Origin: Pirellulales bacterium
GTDB taxonomy: Bacteria; Planctomycetota; Planctomycetia; Pirellulales; JAEUIK01
Reading direction: 5' to 3'
Assembly: GCA_019694435.1 (NCBI GenBank)
Contig: JAIBBZ010000010.1
Span: forward strand, 1 to 64,000
Length of the DNA stretch: 64,000 nucleotides
Part shown: positions 1 to 7,586 of the stretch, piece by piece
How the letters are laid out: every line of letters starts with the position of its first letter
Numbering within the stretch: the first letter of the stretch is position 1
Position numbers and translations under genes: made by a program
Notes under the pieces: generated by a model
Told to the model about the DNA's origin: nothing
Databases searched by the model: none
What the model saw: only the letters and a program-made list of their open reading frames with translations

Positions 1-356
1 TCCGCGGCGCCGTCGCGCGCGGCAGCCGAGACGAGCGTTTCGGCCGCCGGCGCCGCAGCGCCGCCCAGGCGTCCGAGCAGCGTGGCTGCCCAATAGGCGA
101 CGTCTTCGGTCCCGTTGCTCAACAGCGCAGTGAGCTGCGCCAGATCGGCCGCGGCCGGTGGTCCCAGGTCTTCCAGCACGCCGCTGGCAAGCTGCCGGAC
201 GGCTTCACTCGCATCGCCGCTCGCCTCGACGAGGGCCACGGCCGCCGCTTGCAGATGCGGCGAGCGCATGAGCTGCTCGATGGCCGCCGTGCGGCGCGAC
301 TCGGCATCGGCGCGCAATTGGTCGATCCAAGGCTTGATCTGTGCCGCCGGGTCCAT
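1..356 (-). CDS. HEAT-like helical repeat protein (fragment, C-terminus outside window)
   Basis: An open frame runs from an ATG at 356 (minus) off the left edge with no stop, giving about 118 residues. It starts MDPAAQIKPWIDQLRAD and continues with Ala/Leu-rich helical pairs such as AAVALVEASGDASEAVRQLA and VAYWAATLLGRLGGAAAPAAETL. These resemble HEAT/ARM-type repeats in which paired helices alternate with short Gly/Asp turns. No signal peptide or catalytic motif is visible. The gene lies 50 bp downstream of the esterase on the same strand and may be its last operon member. Such repeats usually mediate protein contacts; the partner is unknown. The repeat call rests on composition and periodicity only. 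Confidence 0.55.
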   Translation of the reverse strand, partial: MDPAAQIKPWIDQLRADAESRRTAAIEQLMRSPHLQAAAVALVEASGDASEAVRQLASGVLEDLGPPAAADLAQLTALLSNGTEDVAYWAATLLGRLGGAAAPAAETLVSAAARDGAA

Positions 357-406
357 CGATGCGCTCCCCTGCGAAAACAGCCGCCCCGCTGGCAATGGCA
401 CGCAAC

Positions 407-1321
407 TCAGCGCCGCTCGATCCAGCCATGCGCGATCATCCAGTTGGCCGCCAGCTCGGGCCACACGGCCAACGCGGCATCCTGGACGCCCAAGCCGAAC
501 CCGTGCGGGCCGTGATCGAAAATGTGCAGTTCGCAATCGACCCCTGCACGGCGCATCGCCAGGTAGAACAGCACACTGTTCTCAGGCGGCACCGGCGCGT
601 CGGTCGAAGAGTGCACCAGAAAGGCCGGCGGCGTCTGGGGGGTCACCTGTAGCTCGTTGGAAAACAGCTTGACGAGTTCCTCGGAAGGGTTGTCGCCGAG
701 CAGATTCTTCCGCGAACCGGCGTGTACGAACTCGGTCGTGAACGAGACGACGGGGTATCCGAGGAACACGAAATCGGGCCGGCAGCTCTGCTTGTCGACT
801 GCGTCGGAGGACTGTTCGTCCCCGCGATCGAAATGCGTGGCGGCGCTCGAAACGAGGTGGCCCCCGGCCGAAAACCCGATCATCCCGATGCGGTCAGGCT
901 TGACGCCCCAGGCCTCGGCCTGCGAACGCACAAAGCGCACGGCACGCTGCGCGTCGGCGAGCGGCGCGGGGTGGTGGTAGCGCGGGGCCAGGCGATAGCG
1001 CAGCAAGGCCGCAGTCACACCGTGCCGATTGAGCCATTCGGCAATCTGCACTCCCTCATGATCGACTGCCAGATGGGCATAACCGCCGCCCGGACAGACG
1101 ATCACCGCGCACGGTTGGCGCGCGTCACGTTCGGGGCGATAGATCGTCAGGCTCGGACGATCCACTTCTTCCTCGCCCACGGCGCCCGGAGCGCCTTGCG
1201 GCCACAGTAACATTTGCTCGGGATCGTCGGCCACAGCCGGCCGCACCCCAGGCGCACCACACATGGCCAATAGACCGACGATCACACCACGACGCCAAAC
1301 CAGCGGCAACGACCAGCGCAT
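407..1321 (-). CDS. exported alpha/beta-hydrolase (esterase / acetylxylan-esterase-like)
   Basis: 304 residues from the ATG at 1321, which places a signal peptide (RRGVIVGLLAMCGAPGVRPAVA) at the N-terminus; the longer upstream frame is low-complexity and not credible. The hydrolase core shows an oxyanion-hole segment CPGGGY (76-81), the nucleophile elbow GFSAGG (Ser151), the acid Asp241 in SSTDAPVPP, and His273 in DHGPHGFG, so the catalytic triad looks complete. This arrangement fits the BD-FAE/acetylxylan-esterase-like branch of lipases, which remove acyl groups from polysaccharides. A periplasmic or external esterase agrees with the sialidases and sulfatase nearby. The exact substrate cannot be told. 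Confidence 0.85.
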   Translation of the reverse strand: MRWSLPLVWRRGVIVGLLAMCGAPGVRPAVADDPEQMLLWPQGAPGAVGEEEVDRPSLTIYRPERDARQPCAVIVCPGGGYAHLAVDHEGVQIAEWLNRHGVTAALLRYRLAPRYHHPAPLADAQRAVRFVRSQAEAWGVKPDRIGMIGFSAGGHLVSSAATHFDRGDEQSSDAVDKQSCRPDFVFLGYPVVSFTTEFVHAGSRKNLLGDNPSEELVKLFSNELQVTPQTPPAFLVHSSTDAPVPPENSVLFYLAMRRAGVDCELHIFDHGPHGFGLGVQDAALAVWPELAANWMIAHGWIERR

Positions 1322-1452
1322 AGCATTTCTCGGGTTGCAGGCTCGAAAGCGGGAACTCCCCCGGCCGGCAACATCATGCCACTGGGCAGCACGCGAAACA
1401 ACGGCGGCGTCCCGACGAGCCAGGCGGCCGACCGAAGAATTCCCCGGGCCGG

Positions 1453-1683
1453 CTAACCGGGGTATTTGAGCGCCACGACCCGCCCGCGCGAGGTCTCCTC
1501 GATGGCGACCTTGTCTTCGCGAGCCAGCCAGCCGAGGGCTTGCATCACGAGATCGCGTGGTGCGCCGACCTCTTTGATGAGCTTGTTGAAGCTGAGCGGG
1601 CCATGATCCGCCAGCGTGCGCCACACCGTTCCCGAAGTCTCGCCGATCTGTTGAACGGCTCCCTCGACGATATCAGTCGCCAT
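1453..1683 (-). CDS. small winged-helix protein (DUF2582-like)
   Basis: 76 residues from the ATG at 1683, preceded on the minus strand by a good ribosome site (GGAGGG, about 6 nt away). The sequence MATDIVEGAVQQIGETSG followed by VWRTLADHGPLSFNKLIKEV and VMQALGWLAREDKVAIEE has the helix-turn-helix-wing pattern of the DUF2582 winged-helix family, small proteins of unknown target. The end GRVVALKYPG would be the last strand of the wing. The gene precedes the esterase by 131 bp on the same strand. Its 5' side carries an intrinsic terminator at about 1828-1877, so its transcription might be attenuated. Confidence 0.75.
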   Translation of the reverse strand: MATDIVEGAVQQIGETSGTVWRTLADHGPLSFNKLIKEVGAPRDLVMQALGWLAREDKVAIEETSRGRVVALKYPG

Positions 1684-1827
1684 GCATGCGCCCTCCGTAG
1701 ACCGCAAAGGTGGCCGCGGCGCGTCGTGCGGGTGTGCCGCTGGTCCGGCAATATACCTGCATGGGAAATCGACCGACAAGTCGAAGACCGCCGCTCGCAA
1801 GGTGCGGCGGTAGCGCCGGCCAAATTG

Positions 1828-1877
1828 CAAAAAAAGAAGGGTCCGCCTGGCGTCGGAGGAATGCCAGGCGGACCCTT
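1828..1877 (-). terminator. intrinsic terminator, minus strand, upstream of the winged-helix gene
   Basis: A perfect 15-bp inverted repeat (arms 1837-1851 and 1863-1877, 11-nt loop, GC-rich) is followed on the minus strand by TTCTTTTTTTG. This is a textbook Rho-independent terminator. It lies about 145 nt upstream of the winged-helix start and faces the same way. The nearest minus-strand coding sequence further upstream is beyond 7 kb, since 2375-3433 is plus-strand and the sialidases end at 3447. It therefore ends an unannotated transcript starting inside 1878-2374, ends read-through from the sialidase operon, or acts as an attenuator. Confidence 0.85.
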
Positions 1878-2215
1878 GGCCGTGAAAAGATGGCCCCAGC
1901 CCGTTGTGGGCGTGGTCGCCGGTTGCGCGGCGACGGGCGACTAAGATTCACGGAAACGCCACCGGCAAAGGCGGCGCGGGTCGAGCAAGCAGCGCGTTGC
2001 GGGCTACGCCAGATCGACCCTCTCGTTGCTGAAGATGGATTGCAGTTCCCGTGCCATGCAGGCTTCGAGTCCGGCCCCGTGGACGGCTGTTGCCGGCTAA
2101 AGCCCGCTGGAGGAATGTCTTGCGGCCCGTTGGCCCGCGTGACAGCACGCGTTTCGTCGCGCGCGAACCGATGTAGTTCTTGCAACGCACTACACGCGTC
2201 AGGCTCGCAGCCACG

Positions 2216-2250
2216 GCCGCGGGCGAAATCGGGGAATTTTCGCCCGCGGC
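2216..2250. repeat. 13-bp perfect inverted repeat
   Basis: Arms 2216-2228 and 2238-2250 (gccgcgggcgaaa and its complement) surround a 9-nt loop. No T tract follows on either strand, so it is not a normal intrinsic terminator. It lies within the gene-free stretch, about 340 nt upstream of the minus-strand terminator, and could be part of a structured RNA or an operator. Confidence 0.6.
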
Positions 2251-2374
2251 GGCACACCGGCCGCGCCCGCTACGCGAACGCGACCAAATCGCGTAAAACT
2301 CGCTCTCCGTGGCTGCCCGGCAAGTTGGCGTGCCGGCACGAGGCGGCCTCCCGTTGAAGCGATCGGATCGACCT

Positions 2375-3433
2375 ATGCAGTCTTACAAAATTGCGGTTTA
2401 TCCCGGCGACGGGATTGGAAAAGAAGTCACCCCCGAGGCGCTGCGCGTGTTGCATCGCGCGGCCGAATTGGCGGGCACTTTCAATCTGGAAACCACCGAG
2501 CTCCCCTGGGGCGCAGACTACTACGCGCAGACGGGGCAGGTCGCGCCTGCCAACTTTCTCGACGTCTTGCGCCCGTTCTCGGCGATTTACCTGGGGGCCG
2601 TCGGCTGGCCGGCGACGCTTCCCGATCACGTGACGCTGGCCCCCTTGGTGCGCATCCGCCAGGCGTTCGATCAGTACGCCTGTCTGCGGCCGGTCAAGCT
2701 CTATCCCGGCGTGCGCAGCGTGTTGGCCGGCAAGGGGCCCGAACACATCGACTTCGTCGTGATCCGCGAAAACAGCGAAGGGGAGTACGTCGACTCGGGC
2801 AGCCGGTTCCGCGTCGGGCAGCCCGATGAGACGGCCCTGCAAACGGCCATTCACACCCGTCGCGGCGTCGAACGTATCGTGCGCTTCGGCTTCGAAACGG
2901 CGCGTCGCCGGCGAAAGCGGCTGACGATGGTGACCAAGAGCAACGCCCTGCGCTATGCCTTCACGCTGTGGGACGAGGTCCTCGAACAACTGCGGCCCGA
3001 GTATCCGGACATCGAGGCCGACAAGCAGCACGCCGACGCATGCGCGATGAACTTCGTCCGCCAGCCCGAGACGTTCGACGTGGTCGTGGCGTCGAATCTG
3101 TTCGGCGATCTGCTCACCGATCTGGGCGGAATCATCGCCGGCGGCCTGGGCCTGGCGCCGAGCACGAACACCAATCCGGAGCGGCGGTTCCCCTCGATGT
3201 TCGAACCGGTGCACGGCTCGGCGCCGGATATTGCCGGACGGGGCATCGCCAATCCCGTGGCGATGATCCTGAGCGGCGCCTTGATGCTCGATTGGCTCGA
3301 ACAGCCCGCCACCGCCGACAAGGTACGAGCCGCGGTCGCTGGAGCCCTCGCGGCCGGCGAGACGACCGGCGACTTGGGCGGACGGCTGACGACGGCTCAG
3401 GCGACCGACGCCGTGCTGAAACGCCTGGGTTGA
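2375..3433 (+). CDS. tartrate/D-malate dehydrogenase-type decarboxylating dehydrogenase
   Basis: 352 residues from the ATG at 2375 (MQSYKIAVYPGDGIGKE). The beta-decarboxylating dehydrogenase family is clear: the GDGIGKEV start, Arg105 in LRPVKLYPGVRS, VVIRENSEGEY (128-138), the catalytic Lys in TKSN (187-190), metal-binding Asp in NLFGDLLTDLGG (241-252) and the NAD-site segment EPVHGSAPDI (277-286). GAVGWPATLPDH and FDQYACLRPVKLYPGVRS resemble tartrate dehydrogenase/D-malate dehydrogenase (DmlA/TtuC type) more than isopropylmalate or isocitrate dehydrogenases. The expected reaction is NAD-dependent oxidative decarboxylation of D-malate or tartrate. No leuCD genes are nearby, which argues against LeuB. 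It is convergent with the first sialidase, 13 bp apart. Confidence 0.8.
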   Translation: MQSYKIAVYPGDGIGKEVTPEALRVLHRAAELAGTFNLETTELPWGADYYAQTGQVAPANFLDVLRPFSAIYLGAVGWPATLPDHVTLAPLVRIRQAFDQYACLRPVKLYPGVRSVLAGKGPEHIDFVVIRENSEGEYVDSGSRFRVGQPDETALQTAIHTRRGVERIVRFGFETARRRRKRLTMVTKSNALRYAFTLWDEVLEQLRPEYPDIEADKQHADACAMNFVRQPETFDVVVASNLFGDLLTDLGGIIAGGLGLAPSTNTNPERRFPSMFEPVHGSAPDIAGRGIANPVAMILSGALMLDWLEQPATADKVRAAVAGALAAGETTGDLGGRLTTAQATDAVLKRLG

Positions 3434-3446
3434 GTTGGCTGCGGCG

Positions 3447-5327
3447 TTAAGCCCGGCGCCTGCGCCGCCGTTGGACCACCCCCAAGGTGATCACGCCCGT
3501 CGCCAGGAGCACATAGCTCGACGGCTCAGGGACGGCGATGGGCGCGTAGCCGCCGCGGGTGATCTTCACATAGTCGAGATCGCCGACAAACGACCGGGCC
3601 AGGTTCGACCATTCGCCGATGATGATGTCTTCGTCGTTGAACAAGAACGACAGATCGTCGTCGCGAAAGGTCGTCAACTGATCGTTGATGTAGAGCTTCA
3701 ACAGGTGCTCGTTGGCATCGCGCACGGCGTTGACCTTGTACCACTCGCCGTCCGACAGGCCTTCGCCGGCGAGCAGCGTACGCGTGCGGTTGGCGACGTC
3801 GCGCAAGACGAACCGCAGTTGTCCATTGTCGACCTGCAGCACCCAGTACGATCCGCTCAGATCAGCTTTGCCGCTGCCGATGATCACGCCGCCGCCGCTG
3901 AACCCCCCGGTGCCATGCGACGTGGTGCGGAACATGGCCTCGATCGAAAACGAGTCGTAGAAGTCGAAAAACAGCGACGCGTCCTCTTTTTCGATGACCA
4001 CCCGATCGTCCGACGCGGAAAAATGCAGTGCGCGGCCGTCGCCCCCGGGGGCACCGGGCACGTAGGTCGGTAGCTCGTAGGCGCTGCCGTGCATGTCGAC
4101 GCCGCTCGAGTCGAGAATATTGCCGTCGACATTGTGGGCCGCCGCGCCGCTGGACTGCTCGGCGAAATCGTAGCGGACGAAGTCGTCCTGGCCGCCTTCG
4201 AGCCACTGCTGGTCGAACTGGGCAAAGGCGATGGATTGGTAGGTGTGCTCGAACCCCGGGACGTTGTACCGCCCGCGTTCGTAGAGCAAGTTGACCGACT
4301 TGTCAGGACTGACCGCCAGGTCCGAATAGGCCGAGCGGCCCCAATAGACCGTCCGCGGATTCGTCCACGAGTCGGTCTCGTCGTAACTGGTCAGCACGGT
4401 CATCTTCTCGCGCGTCGTGGTGCCGTACGGCGTCGAGAACAAGATCCGGTTGGCATCGTCGTTCACTTCGTCCGTATAGCGAATGGAGCTTCCCTCGACG
4501 TTGACACCGCCCAAGTCCGCCTCGTACTGCGCATCCGACCAGGTCTCACCGCCATCGGTGCTCCGGGCCGTATTGCGAATGGACGACGCCCCCCAATCGT
4601 AGCGCATGATCGCCGTCACGTTGCCGTCCATGGTCTGCACCGAGGTACCTTCGCCCAGGTTGAATTGGCCGATCGTTTCGCCCAACTGCCACGTGGCGCC
4701 GTGATCGTCGCTGTAGAACGAGTGAGCGTAGGGCGTGCCCGACACGCCCGGCCGGTGATAGGCCTGCACCAGCAGCCGTCCGCTGTCGAGCTGGATCGCA
4801 TGGCCCGGCCCCGGGGCATACCAACCCCAGCCCGGATCCTTCACCTGCGAGGTGATTTCGACGGGCGCCGACCAGTTCGCCCCGTCGTCGCTGCTCTTGG
4901 TCACGAACACCCGGCTGGCGTCGAGAATGAAGGGCATGATGATCTCGCCCGTCACACGGTCGACGATCGGTGTCGGATTGTTGTAGTTGCTTTGCGTGGC
5001 GAAGCCGGGCACCACGACCTGGGTGTTTTGCCAGGTCTGACCATTGTCGAAGCTGCGGCGCAGGATCAGGTCGCTCGTCGCGCGATCGTTGAGCGTCTCG
5101 TAGCGACCTTCGGCAAAGGCCATCAAGGTTCCGGAGTTGCTCACGACGAGGGCCGGGATGCGGTAGGTGTAATAGCCACCGGAGCCACCTTGGAACAGGA
5201 TCTGCTGGTTCAGTTCTTGCGCCGCCGCCCACGGGCAGACAAACGCGAACAGGGCCGCAACGGCCAGCCCCAGCAGCCCGCAGCGTCGACGACGATCGTC
5301 CGCTCGATAGATCGAATGCAAAGCCAT
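3447..5327 (-). CDS. secreted sialidase (GH33-like) with LamG domain and PEP-CTERM anchor
   Basis: 626 residues. A signal peptide (MALHSIYRADDRRRR then a hydrophobic stretch ending WAAA) leads into a six-bladed sialidase domain. This has the YRIP motif (Arg56), FAEGR with an acidic residue near Asp81, four Asp-boxes (SFDNGQTW 92-99, SSDDGANW 145-152, SDDHGATW 206-213, STDGGETW 256-263), and a Tyr334/Glu350 region (YSDLAVSP...NLLYERG) that could supply the nucleophile pair. Residues about 405-590 form a LamG/concanavalin-like domain that probably binds sugar. The end has VPEP (599-602), a hydrophobic helix and an Arg-rich tail, the PEP-CTERM sorting signal for exosortase-type processing. Likely role: release of terminal sialic acids from external glycans. 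It is the second copy of a tandem pair. Confidence 0.88.
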   Translation of the reverse strand: MALHSIYRADDRRRRCGLLGLAVAALFAFVCPWAAAQELNQQILFQGGSGGYYTYRIPALVVSNSGTLMAFAEGRYETLNDRATSDLILRRSFDNGQTWQNTQVVVPGFATQSNYNNPTPIVDRVTGEIIMPFILDASRVFVTKSSDDGANWSAPVEITSQVKDPGWGWYAPGPGHAIQLDSGRLLVQAYHRPGVSGTPYAHSFYSDDHGATWQLGETIGQFNLGEGTSVQTMDGNVTAIMRYDWGASSIRNTARSTDGGETWSDAQYEADLGGVNVEGSSIRYTDEVNDDANRILFSTPYGTTTREKMTVLTSYDETDSWTNPRTVYWGRSAYSDLAVSPDKSVNLLYERGRYNVPGFEHTYQSIAFAQFDQQWLEGGQDDFVRYDFAEQSSGAAAHNVDGNILDSSGVDMHGSAYELPTYVPGAPGGDGRALHFSASDDRVVIEKEDASLFFDFYDSFSIEAMFRTTSHGTGGFSGGGVIIGSGKADLSGSYWVLQVDNGQLRFVLRDVANRTRTLLAGEGLSDGEWYKVNAVRDANEHLLKLYINDQLTTFRDDDLSFLFNDEDIIIGEWSNLARSFVGDLDYVKITRGGYAPIAVPEPSSYVLLATGVITLGVVQRRRRRRA

Positions 5328-5363
5328 GAAGATCCTTCGCGCCCCGCGATTTGAATCCGCGCC

Positions 5364-7271
5364 TTAGGGATGAACTTCGCGCGCCTCGTGGCGCCGCCGC
5401 CTGCAGAACAACCCGCCCGCGAACACCCCCGTCGCCAGCAGCACCAGGCTCGAAGGCTCGGGCACGGCCACGGGCGAGAACACGCTACGGCTGAATGAAA
5501 TATAGTCGATATCGCCGTCAAACGATCGGGTCATGTCCAGCCACTCGCCGATCATCACATCGGCCTCGCCGGTCAGGATATCGAGCAAGTCGTCCGACCG
5601 TTCGGCGACCAGCACACCGTTAATGTAGAGCTTGAACAAGCGATCGTTGGTGTCGCGGACAGCGTTGATCTTGAACCACTCGCCGTTGGCCAGATCGGTG
5701 CCCCCGGTCAGGGTTCGTGCGCGGTTGAGCATATCGCGAACGAAGAACCGCACCTGCCCGTTGTCGATCTGCAGGAACCACTGCGAGCTGGCAGCACTCT
5801 CGGCGCTGCCGACGATCATGCCGGCGGCGCCAAAACCGCCGGAAGCATGACTGTTGGTACGGAGCATCACCTCGATCGAGAACGGGGCGCCGTACTTGAA
5901 ATCAAAGAAGTCGGCCGTATCGTCCTTGTCCAGCACGATGCAGTCGTCCGTCGCCGAACTGAAATGCATCGCCCGGCCGTCGCCACCCGCCGCGCCCGGC
6001 ACGTAGGTAGGCGCGCCCAAGGCCGTGGCGTGCATGTCGTAGCCGCTCGAATCGAGGATCGAGCCGTCGCGCGGGTTGGGTGTGCCCGCTGCCTGCTCGG
6101 CGAAGTCCCAACGCACGTGTTCGGCGGGCCCGTGTTCGAGCCACTGCTGGTCGAACTGCGTGAAGGCGATCTGCTGGTAGATGTGGTTGTAGCCCAGGTT
6201 GTAGCGACCCCGTTCGTAGAGCAGGTTGATCGTCTGATCGGGACTGATCGCCAGGTCGGAGTAGGCCGAGGGGCCGTAGTAGACGGTACGCGGATTGACG
6301 AACGATTCGGTTTCGTCGTAGCTGGTCAGCACCGACATTTTTTCGCGAACATCGCTCCCGTACGGGGTCGAATACAAGATACGGTTCGCGTCGTCGTTGA
6401 TCACGTCCGTGAGCCGGATCGCGCTACCCTGCACATTGACGTTGCCCAGCGAGGCCACCTCGACGGGCGAGTCCCAAGTCGCGCCGCCGTCGTAGCTGTG
6501 AGCCGAATTCCGCAAGGGAATGCTGTCGTGGTCGTACCGCATCAGGTTGACCACGGAGCCGTCGAGCATCTCGACCGCGCTACCCTCTTCCAGATAGAAC
6601 TCGCCGGTGATCGACTCGCCGTACTGCCAGGTCGTGCCGTGATCGTCGCTCCAGAAGGCGTGCGCGTAGGGCAGGTCGCGATCGATACCGCGATGGTACG
6701 ACGGCACCAGCAGCCGGCCGCTGCTCAATTGGATCGCATGCCCTGGACCAGGCGCATAGAAGTCCCACAACGGGTCCTTGACCTGCGAGGTGATCTCCTC
6801 GGGAGCCGACCAGCTCGCCCCGTCGTCGCTGCTGCGGGTCACAAAGACCCGGCTGGCGTCGAGGATGTAGGGCATGATGATGTCGCCCGTCACCCGATCG
6901 ACGATCGGCGTGGGGTTGTTCAGATTGAGCTCGTCGACAAACCCCGGCACGACGACCTGTAGGGGTTGCCAGGTTTGGCCATTATCGAAACTGCGCCGCA
7001 GGACCAGGTCGGTCACGGCGCGGTCCAGCGTGCTGTCGTAGCGCCCTTCGGCAAAGGCCAACAGCGCGCCGCTGTTCGATACCACCAGCCCCGGAATGCG
7101 GAACGTGTGGTACCCGTTGTCGCCGGCGTCGAACAGAACTTGCTGATGTAGTTGATCAATCGCGCAGGCCGGATGGACTGCTGGCTGCAGCAGTCCGACG
7201 GCAAGCATCGCCAGTCCGGCGAGCCGCGAAGATTGAGTGCGGAAGTTGGGTAGGTGTGGTATGCGTCTCAA
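5364..7271 (-). CDS. secreted sialidase paralogue with LamG domain and PEP-CTERM anchor
   Basis: About 635 residues with the same layout as the downstream gene: a signal peptide ending HPACA, FRIP motif, FAEGR, Asp-boxes SFDNGQTW and SSDDGASW, REKMSVLTSYDE, a NLLYERG segment, a LamG domain and a terminal VPEPSSLVLLATG helix with RRRRHE. The two genes are 36 bp apart and clearly a tandem duplication that has since diverged. The start is uncertain. The longest frame begins at a TTG at 7337, but that codon lies in the T tract of a terminator (7336-7376). I chose the TTG at 7271 because it gives a signal peptide like that of the paralogue; an ATG at 7208 is the other option. Confidence 0.82.
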   Translation of the reverse strand: MRRIPHLPNFRTQSSRLAGLAMLAVGLLQPAVHPACAIDQLHQQVLFDAGDNGYHTFRIPGLVVSNSGALLAFAEGRYDSTLDRAVTDLVLRRSFDNGQTWQPLQVVVPGFVDELNLNNPTPIVDRVTGDIIMPYILDASRVFVTRSSDDGASWSAPEEITSQVKDPLWDFYAPGPGHAIQLSSGRLLVPSYHRGIDRDLPYAHAFWSDDHGTTWQYGESITGEFYLEEGSAVEMLDGSVVNLMRYDHDSIPLRNSAHSYDGGATWDSPVEVASLGNVNVQGSAIRLTDVINDDANRILYSTPYGSDVREKMSVLTSYDETESFVNPRTVYYGPSAYSDLAISPDQTINLLYERGRYNLGYNHIYQQIAFTQFDQQWLEHGPAEHVRWDFAEQAAGTPNPRDGSILDSSGYDMHATALGAPTYVPGAAGGDGRAMHFSSATDDCIVLDKDDTADFFDFKYGAPFSIEVMLRTNSHASGGFGAAGMIVGSAESAASSQWFLQIDNGQVRFFVRDMLNRARTLTGGTDLANGEWFKINAVRDTNDRLFKLYINGVLVAERSDDLLDILTGEADVMIGEWLDMTRSFDGDIDYISFSRSVFSPVAVPEPSSLVLLATGVFAGGLFCRRRRHEAREVHP

Positions 7272-7586
7272 GGGTGAAGCCGCCAGGGAAAACCAGCGCG
7301 CTGGTTGTCGTGTGAAGAAATGGATGCGGGCCAACAAAAAAACGGCGCGCAGCCCGATCCTGGGTTGCCGTCGCCGGAATGAGCGCTCGAGAGATTAGCG
7401 TTGTTCCGTAAGGAGGAGGCCCGAATTACCCGCACTGGCCCACCACACGCACACAGTAGATACGAACGTGATAGCGGTCAAGGATTTATGCGTGGAAAGC
7501 CGCACAAATCCGGCACCTTAGCGGGAATTCAGGAACCGCGCCCCCACGTTTGCGGAACCTCCCGGCCTAACCAGGATCGCTATGCC
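7272..7586. other. intergenic region between the sialidase pair and the SYLF gene
   Basis: About 315 bp with no credible coding frame. It contains the terminator at 7336-7376 and presumably the sialidase promoter on the minus strand. It is less GC-rich than its surroundings around 7400-7520. No repeat or RNA gene was recognised. Confidence 0.5.
7336..7376 (-). terminator. intrinsic terminator, minus strand, after the SYLF gene
   Basis: On the minus strand a hairpin (CGGCG outer stem, inner GCA/TGC and CCC/GGG pairs with small bulges, loop AGGATC) is followed by seven T residues at 7342-7336. It lies about 210 nt past the stop of the SYLF-domain gene and just upstream of the second sialidase, so it separates the two units. 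It also argues against a sialidase start at 7337. Confidence 0.65.

Larger units (their letters stand above)
1684..2374. other. 691-bp intergenic region without a credible CDS
   Basis: Neither strand carries a frame with believable protein composition; the ones present are Arg/Ala-rich shadows. The stretch holds two strong inverted repeats (1837-1877 and 2216-2250), listed separately. It must contain the promoter for the plus-strand dehydrogenase and, on the minus strand, the leader of the winged-helix gene. I compared it by eye with conserved parts of RNase P RNA, SRP RNA and tmRNA and found no match. An unannotated structured RNA on the minus strand is possible. Confidence 0.6.

Noticed and set aside
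1948..2214. Small minus-strand frame (88 aa) in the gene-free region
   Set aside because: Arg/Leu-rich, no ribosome site, no recognisable motif; not supported as a gene.
1878..2300. RNase P RNA, SRP RNA or tmRNA in the minus-strand leader
   Set aside because: No match to their conserved parts (for example the RNase P P4 strands or the tmRNA 3' acceptor end) was seen by eye.
7337..7337. TTG at 7337 as the start of the upstream sialidase
   Set aside because: It lies inside the T tract of an intrinsic terminator and has no ribosome site.
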